Shown here in pieces: positions 59,547 to 64,000 of a stretch of 64,000 nt of DNA. Both the position numbers and the translations under genes were made by a program. The notes beneath the pieces were generated by a model. The model did no database searches. It worked only from the letters and a program-made list of their open reading frames with translations, and had not been told where the DNA came from. Location of the stretch: assembly GCF_009497155.1 (NCBI RefSeq), contig NZ_WINI01000007.1, positions 193,137-257,136 of the forward strand. The letters are read 5' to 3'. The DNA comes from Glaciimonas soli. GTDB taxonomy: Bacteria; Pseudomonadota; Gammaproteobacteria; Burkholderiales; Burkholderiaceae_D. Numbering within the stretch: the stretch's first letter is position 1; each line of letters starts with the position of its first letter.

Positions 59547-60908
59547 TCAATTAAAGCCATAAAAACGAGGCCAGAATGGGCGTTCAATTTCTGAATGGAA
59601 TTGGCGTTCAACTGCAGATGGCGGTGTGATTAACAGCAGTGTTGCTCCATCATTACGGCGCATATTCACCACCAGCGTCGCGCCACCCGATTGCTGTGCT
59701 GCCTCTATCGCCAGTGCGACTGCAACAAACGGACTACCAGCACCTAAATCACCTAAGATTATTGCCAGGTCATAACCGCGCTTAGGATCGGTCAAATCAA
59801 ACTCTGGATCGACGGTTTTGATAGCACTGCTCAGCGCTTGAAAACGCGCAGAACCTGCACGATCTTTCCATATACTGCCGTAATCATAAAAAACCCGAGC
59901 CGGCATTTTTCCACCAATAGGAGCTAATGCCGCCTGTAATGCGATTTCCATCTGTGCATTGCGCTCTGCTGCGTTGAGTGACTTTCCATCGGAGGGATTC
60001 AAGTACGAAATATTTTGTGGCCGGTACACTCTGCCCAACAGTTGCAGGTGATCGTATTGATCCTCCTGAAATCTCGTCCACGGTGTCGCGATAAATGGGG
60101 TCGTTTCAAATGCGCGCCCCGGCACTTTTTTCCAGCCATTAAATTCCGATTGGGTGCGCGTCTTATAGCCACTTCGATCACTGCTGGTCATCGCATCTTG
60201 TACCAGATCGGAATACTGACGTAAACGATCTATCCGGCTACGGCTTACCATTGCCAGCATGGTGCAGCTGTCACTGAGTACGCGCGGTGTTTTTGGGTGA
60301 CAAGCCTGGTCGGCTAAGGTACCAAATGTCAGATCATCTTGATGTTCGCCATCGAAAGCACGCTGTACCAGCCCATCAACAGCCCCTACTCCTAAAGCAG
60401 GAATATCCGCATGCTCATCAAAGGTGGCGAACAGGATATTCCATAATTTGTCAGGATTATCATTCAAATAGGAAGTCAGGACTTGCCCGCGCTGCGTATT
60501 CAATCCCGGAAATTTGCCTGCGACAGTGTAGTGCTCGTCGCCTGTTTTAGGAATAAAGCAGTTGGCGTTGGCGGCGCGGATTTTATCTGCGACGGCAACG
60601 TTGTCCTCTTCTTGCCAGTTTGTGCCGACTATCGCAATCGGGATGGGATAGCTATCCATGAAATGATGCATCGCGGTTTGGATAGCGGCTTCCTGACGAC
60701 TCTCCGCCAGCGGTAGTGCATCGCGAAAATGCGTCGGGTAGCGATCAGGATCTGACGAAATAATGTAACCATTATTCGCCTGTACAGCCTTCCACAAATT
60801 GACGCTATCATCATCGGAATAATTACCAAAAGTTTCCACGCTGACACCTGCGCCGACTATTTCCAGAGAGTCAATTTTTGTAGTGTTATTTGTATTGGAT
60901 TGAGACAT
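59547..60908 (-). CDS. DUF2875/Tla3-like T6SS effector adaptor
   Basis: 453 aa, cytoplasmic by sequence (no signal peptide). The N-terminal half contains AIVGTNWQEEDNVAVADKIRAAN. The C-terminal half has AIILGDLGAGSPFVAVALAIEAAQQSGGATLVVNMRRNDGATLLLITPP, which resembles the last block of DUF2875 proteins. In Pseudomonas, the DUF2875 protein Tla3 loads a lipase effector onto VgrG. It is the last visible gene of a minus-strand series from vgrG, 43 bp from the preceding periplasmic protein gene. The assignment relies on remembered family features plus context. Confidence 0.55.
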   Translation of the reverse strand: MSQSNTNNTTKIDSLEIVGAGVSVETFGNYSDDDSVNLWKAVQANNGYIISSDPDRYPTHFRDALPLAESRQEAAIQTAMHHFMDSYPIPIAIVGTNWQEEDNVAVADKIRAANANCFIPKTGDEHYTVAGKFPGLNTQRGQVLTSYLNDNPDKLWNILFATFDEHADIPALGVGAVDGLVQRAFDGEHQDDLTFGTLADQACHPKTPRVLSDSCTMLAMVSRSRIDRLRQYSDLVQDAMTSSDRSGYKTRTQSEFNGWKKVPGRAFETTPFIATPWTRFQEDQYDHLQLLGRVYRPQNISYLNPSDGKSLNAAERNAQMEIALQAALAPIGGKMPARVFYDYGSIWKDRAGSARFQALSSAIKTVDPEFDLTDPKRGYDLAIILGDLGAGSPFVAVALAIEAAQQSGGATLVVNMRRNDGATLLLITPPSAVERQFHSEIERPFWPRFYGFN

Positions 60909-60951
60909 GAAATGATTTCATTTATTATTGCCGGCACGGTATGAGTCTGGT

Positions 60952-61755
60952 TTAGTGAGTACTTGTCACATCCTCGGTATCTAATGCTTGAATATTTTTA
61001 GGCATAACATAGTGTTTTCCATCGTAATGAAGCTGATAGGTAATCACAGGTCGATTGAGGATTTTTTCGACACAGTCATTATTTTTCTTGCCCGTCTCGA
61101 TACTCGACTGCCCCCGCTCTCTTACCATCAAATCTCGAAACCCATTATCTTTTGAGCTTATGGCGACTGTGCGCTTAATATTATCAAATGTGCCTTTGCA
61201 ATCGTCATCCCACTCACCAATTGAACTTGCCACTACGAGGCCTGCTAATACACGTCGGATGCCACTGTCAGTTAGCGTGTACAGCCATAGGCTATCTTCA
61301 GAAAGCGGGCTAGCTCGCGAATGATTGTATTTTGACAAACGCAGACCGAACGCTCGTTGCTTATCGCTGAGATCGTAGTGCGCAGTGTCAAACGAAACCT
61401 TATCGAGACGAACTGCATCTTCAAAAGCCATATTTACCTCGCGTAGACGCTGAAGCGGCTTACCAGTTGCGGTATCGGTAACGATCAATTCTACATCTCC
61501 ATAACTTATGCCTTCTTCTGCGGAATTTACGTCGGTCAAAGGCACTGCAACCAGTGTCAACTCAGGATATGCTGGCCACACCTTACATGCCACGGCGTCG
61601 ATGTCAATGTGTTGAGGCTCTTTCCCTTGTAGTTCAAAGCCGCTTTCGTTCTGTTTTGCATATGGATAAGCTTGTTTCAGAATTCCCGTAACATCACAAC
61701 TAAAGGCTGCGCAGGGAATGAGCAATGACAGCAAAACCATCCATTTACGATTCAT
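60952..61755 (-). CDS. Periplasmic protein of the T6SS module, unknown
   Basis: 267 aa from ATG 61755 (MNRKWMVLLSLLIPCAAFS signal peptide); a start at 61779 would only add charged residues before the signal. The mature part begins CDVTGILKQAYPYAKQNESGF and has four or five further Cys residues. I recognise no catalytic motif. It is located between a probable immunity protein and a Tla3-like gene, so a second periplasmic immunity protein or a co-regulated accessory factor is plausible. Confidence 0.55.
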   Translation of the reverse strand: MNRKWMVLLSLLIPCAAFSCDVTGILKQAYPYAKQNESGFELQGKEPQHIDIDAVACKVWPAYPELTLVAVPLTDVNSAEEGISYGDVELIVTDTATGKPLQRLREVNMAFEDAVRLDKVSFDTAHYDLSDKQRAFGLRLSKYNHSRASPLSEDSLWLYTLTDSGIRRVLAGLVVASSIGEWDDDCKGTFDNIKRTVAISSKDNGFRDLMVRERGQSSIETGKKNNDCVEKILNRPVITYQLHYDGKHYVMPKNIQALDTEDVTSTH

Positions 61756-61819
61756 GTTTGATTCTTTCTTAAAGTACAATATGCGCGTTTAGTTAATTTA
61801 ACAAATACGTTTTTGAGCT

Positions 61820-62365
61820 CTATTTCCACCATTTTTTCTGGAGATCAACATAAATTCCGTCCTCCTGTTTTTCTATAGCAGTTAATGTTGCATCAGGATC
61901 ACCTTTTGTATTCGTCCAGCCTTCTTTACAGGAAAAATTAGCGATGGAATTACCGTCTTTTATAATTTCTAATAAGGGGCCTTCTCTCATTGGGAAATGC
62001 AAAAGATAGTTAATGCTGTCATTTTTAAACCAGATAACCTCATCGGAATTGCTTCCATAATTAACTTCCACACGATTGAATTTTTTAGGTATATCGTTTT
62101 CCAATCCTCTATAACGCAACTCAATTTTTTGAGGAGTACCGAATCTATATTCTAGATAAGGTAAATTTGCTGTTTTTGAGGATTCGCAGAGAGAGACTAT
62201 TTTCTTGCTTTTCTCAAGAGGACACGAAAAAAATACAACCTCATTTGGAGAGCAAAGTGTTACTGGTTCAGCTTGTGCAAAAGAAATCGAGCCAAAATAA
62301 AGTGTAGATAAAATTAAAAAGTATTTCGTCATAACTGACAATTTTTTATTCATGATTAAACTCAT
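61820..62365 (-). CDS. Probable periplasmic immunity protein to the GH19-type effector
   Basis: 181 aa. Its ATG overlaps the effector stop (ATGA); an ATG four codons later (62353) is also possible. A hydrophobic signal (about 13-31, FLILSTLYFGSISFAQAE) exports it. The mature N terminus CSPNEVVFFSCPLEKSKKIVSLCES has three closely spaced Cys, a pattern I associate with small secreted proteins next to lytic T6SS effectors. Periplasmic location suits protection against a cell-wall-cutting enzyme. The pairing is inferred from overlap and location. Confidence 0.6.
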   Translation of the reverse strand: MSLIMNKKLSVMTKYFLILSTLYFGSISFAQAEPVTLCSPNEVVFFSCPLEKSKKIVSLCESSKTANLPYLEYRFGTPQKIELRYRGLENDIPKKFNRVEVNYGSNSDEVIWFKNDSINYLLHFPMREGPLLEIIKDGNSIANFSCKEGWTNTKGDPDATLTAIEKQEDGIYVDLQKKWWK

Positions 62366-63558
62366 TTGAAGGCTCCATAGGAAAGATTGTTGAATGCATC
62401 TCTTCGTTCTTTAGCTGCATCCATATGTGCTCCATTGACTACTCTGGTAACTGCATTAACAGCTTTATCGGTTGCACCTTCGTCCGCTTTTTCATAAATT
62501 TTGTTATGAAGCCAATACCAAACCGCTGATCTAATATAGTAGGGAAATTCTTTTACTTTCTCTGGATTTTTTAGAAAATTCGGGCTTGAATCCCCCCAAT
62601 ATGTTTTGTATTCATTTTCAAATGCTTCATAGTTTTCTTTTAGTGTCAATTGGAAAATCCCGCGCCCTCTATAGCGCCAACCATCGCCAGATTCAATATT
62701 TCCATTTTTCCCACGGTTACCATATGCTTTATTTGCAATAACCTCTGGTTTTGCAAGTTGTAATGGCTTTTTAGGGCTTTTTGGATTATCTATTCGACCA
62801 TCTTCTTTAGCTTCTTTAGGATTTTTCCCGTAGTAGCCAAATTTTGAAATTAAAACATCTGGTTTATAGTTAAGATTCTCTTCTTTTGCAGCAAGAGTGG
62901 CGCTGGCCTCTTGATGTACCTGCGCAAAAAAATGTGCCCGACGCAATACCGTATCGAGTTTGTATTTTTTTAAATCGGTATTCAATTCATCCGCGACCTC
63001 TTGCAAATGTTCTTTAGTTGCAACGGGAAAAATTGCTTTTAGTTGCAACTCAGTAATCTTGTCTGACACCGGACGCTCCGGCTCGTGTATGGGTTCAGCA
63101 TCTGCATTCTTCTTTGCATTCGGTTTTGCTCCTTGATCAGTTGTAGGAGATGGTCCCGGTGCAGGCTTTTTTGGCAAGGGCTTTTTTGGTGGCGTTGGGG
63201 GCTTAGCCGGTGAATTCTGTGGATGCCGCTCCGTTTTCCCCTTATGCTTCACCGTTTTCATATGCTCATATACCATCAATGGCTCACCGATTTTCGGCGT
63301 GATGGTGTCAATCAGTTTGAAGTTTTTTTGAAGGCGCGACCATGCGTAAACCTTGATGGGCTGTGTTGTCTTCACATGTACTTCTACACTATGGTTTTCC
63401 ACCGTGGTTGTGCCTTGTAGCTCTTGACCTTCAAAGACAATTTTGTATTTGATGTCATCCATAGGCTGAATATAGCGATTGACGAATCTGACCATGACGA
63501 CGTTGGGAACATCTGGTTGTGGCAAAAAGCGTTTGAAAAAATCTGTCCAGTCACTCAT
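62362..63558 (-). CDS. T6SS effector with GH19-type (chitinase/lysozyme-like) domain
   Basis: 398 aa, overlapping vgrG by 4 bp. Residues about 15-100 form a beta-sandwich (VVMVRFVNRYIQPMDDIKYKIVFEGQ) of the kind used to dock VgrG-borne effectors. A Pro/Lys-rich linker follows (about 113-165). The catalytic part (about 170-398) has RRAHFFAQVHQEAS with a candidate catalytic Glu, then GDGWRYRGRGIFQLTLKENY, the hallmark of GH19-like endolysins and chitinases. There is no signal peptide, as expected for a T6SS cargo. It probably cleaves peptidoglycan glycans in the prey periplasm. More A+T-rich than the core genes. Confidence 0.8.
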   Translation of the reverse strand: MSDWTDFFKRFLPQPDVPNVVMVRFVNRYIQPMDDIKYKIVFEGQELQGTTTVENHSVEVHVKTTQPIKVYAWSRLQKNFKLIDTITPKIGEPLMVYEHMKTVKHKGKTERHPQNSPAKPPTPPKKPLPKKPAPGPSPTTDQGAKPNAKKNADAEPIHEPERPVSDKITELQLKAIFPVATKEHLQEVADELNTDLKKYKLDTVLRRAHFFAQVHQEASATLAAKEENLNYKPDVLISKFGYYGKNPKEAKEDGRIDNPKSPKKPLQLAKPEVIANKAYGNRGKNGNIESGDGWRYRGRGIFQLTLKENYEAFENEYKTYWGDSSPNFLKNPEKVKEFPYYIRSAVWYWLHNKIYEKADEGATDKAVNAVTRVVNGAHMDAAKERRDAFNNLSYGAFK

Positions 63559-64000
63559 GCGTCTTGCTCCTGTATTGATGTGGTGTCGTCATCTGCATCT
63601 TCTGTTTTTTCTTCATGGTGATAAGAATGCCATTCGTTTTCACCAAATATAATGTCGAGCTCTTGCTCCGTTTCAGTAAAGACACGCACTGAAGTCGCAT
63701 ACTCGTCAAAAATTCCTCGCGCCAGTAATTTCCCGTTGTCGCCTGTTTCCCATATCTCATAGGATGAGCCAATCAATTCAGGGTCGTTATAGACCATTTT
63801 TCCAAGATCAATTTGTTGGCTATATGCCGCCGGTGCCGCCGCTATGTTGGTTTGATTCATTTGTGGCATTACAAACGCTCCACCCACCGCCGACGTAAAA
63901 CTCGGCGCATCACTCTGCATTTTCAAAATCCGGCCATTAATCACAATCATGTCCGGTGTCATACGGATATAGCTTTCACCGACTTGCAACAAGATGTACT
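63555..64000 (-). CDS. vgrG: VgrG C-terminal region (partial, runs off the window)
   Basis: The frame is open to the window edge and reads YILLQVGESYIRMTPDMIVINGRILKMQSDAPSFTSA at its visible start, which is the DUF2345 beta-helix tip of T6SS VgrG spike proteins. About 90 further residues follow, with an acidic tail (DADDDTTSIQEQDA). The tail is a probable docking extension for the overlapping effector. Only the last ~148 codons are visible; the 5' part lies to the right. Confidence 0.75.
   Translation of the reverse strand, partial: YILLQVGESYIRMTPDMIVINGRILKMQSDAPSFTSAVGGAFVMPQMNQTNIAAAPAAYSQQIDLGKMVYNDPELIGSSYEIWETGDNGKLLARGIFDEYATSVRVFTETEQELDIIFGENEWHSYHHEEKTEDADDDTTSIQEQDA

Overview
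The window reads as a chromosomal segment of a betaproteobacterium, most likely Burkholderiales/Oxalobacteraceae (an Undibacterium/Herminiimonas-like genome). This is inferred from moderate GC content, the rnfH-ratA-smpB arrangement, the CysB-CysAWT sulfate cluster and the protein families. No rRNA or intact tRNA is present, so the taxon is an inference.

Layout. 0-4.9 kb: rmuC, a group II truncated haemoglobin, a dienoyl-CoA isomerase-like crotonase, a secreted polysaccharide-lyase-like protein and a small membrane protein. 5.2-11.1 kb: a complete RND efflux operon (outer-membrane factor, adaptor, pump) preceded by a candidate structured leader RNA. 11.1-14.0 kb: two GNAT acetyltransferases and a secreted DUF1214-type protein. 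14.1-18.0 kb: sulfate ABC transporter cysTWA followed by cysB, without a binding-protein gene. 18.3-21.3 kb: a J-domain protein followed by three uncharacterised proteins. 21.4-22.7 kb: rnfH-ratA diverging from smpB.

22.7-39.7 kb is a chitin/N-acetylglucosamine (GlcNAc) utilisation region. It has a GH16-like hydrolase, an AmpG-like transporter, NagZ, a SIS-domain deaminase (NagB-II), NagA and a GntR regulator. A dedicated TonB-ExbB-ExbD-ExbD-TPR system, a 915-aa TonB-dependent receptor and a GH18 chitinase with a chitin-binding domain follow. The divergent receptor and chitinase promoters carry nearly identical 26-bp elements containing a GGTATT-N4-GGTATT-like repeat just upstream of a TTGACA -35 box, so they are probably co-regulated by the GntR protein.

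39.8-49.2 kb is a cobalamin salvage/assembly region: cobT-cobS-cobC, then a cobalamin riboswitch driving btuB, then cobO-cobU-btuF-cobQ-bluB. The riboswitch carries a 159-nt foldback in its variable arm. 49.5-56.6 kb encodes a 2383-aa type V autotransporter whose passenger is built of about 17 near-identical repeats of ~67 aa.

From about 56.9 kb the sequence looks like a genomic island. The 3' end of an initiator tRNA with its terminator (minus strand), a second tRNA-like scar and, at 59.4 kb, the 3' end of tmRNA are attachment-site remnants. Between the scars lies the most interesting module: a three-gene operon of a PARP-like ADP-ribosyltransferase, a small antitoxin-like protein and a SecB-like chaperone. 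This is the architecture of the CmdTAC toxin-antitoxin-chaperone phage-defence system. A broken small gene follows. The window ends in an orphan type VI secretion (T6SS) module: the 3' end of vgrG, a GH19-type effector, a probable immunity protein, a periplasmic protein and a Tla3/DUF2875-like adaptor.
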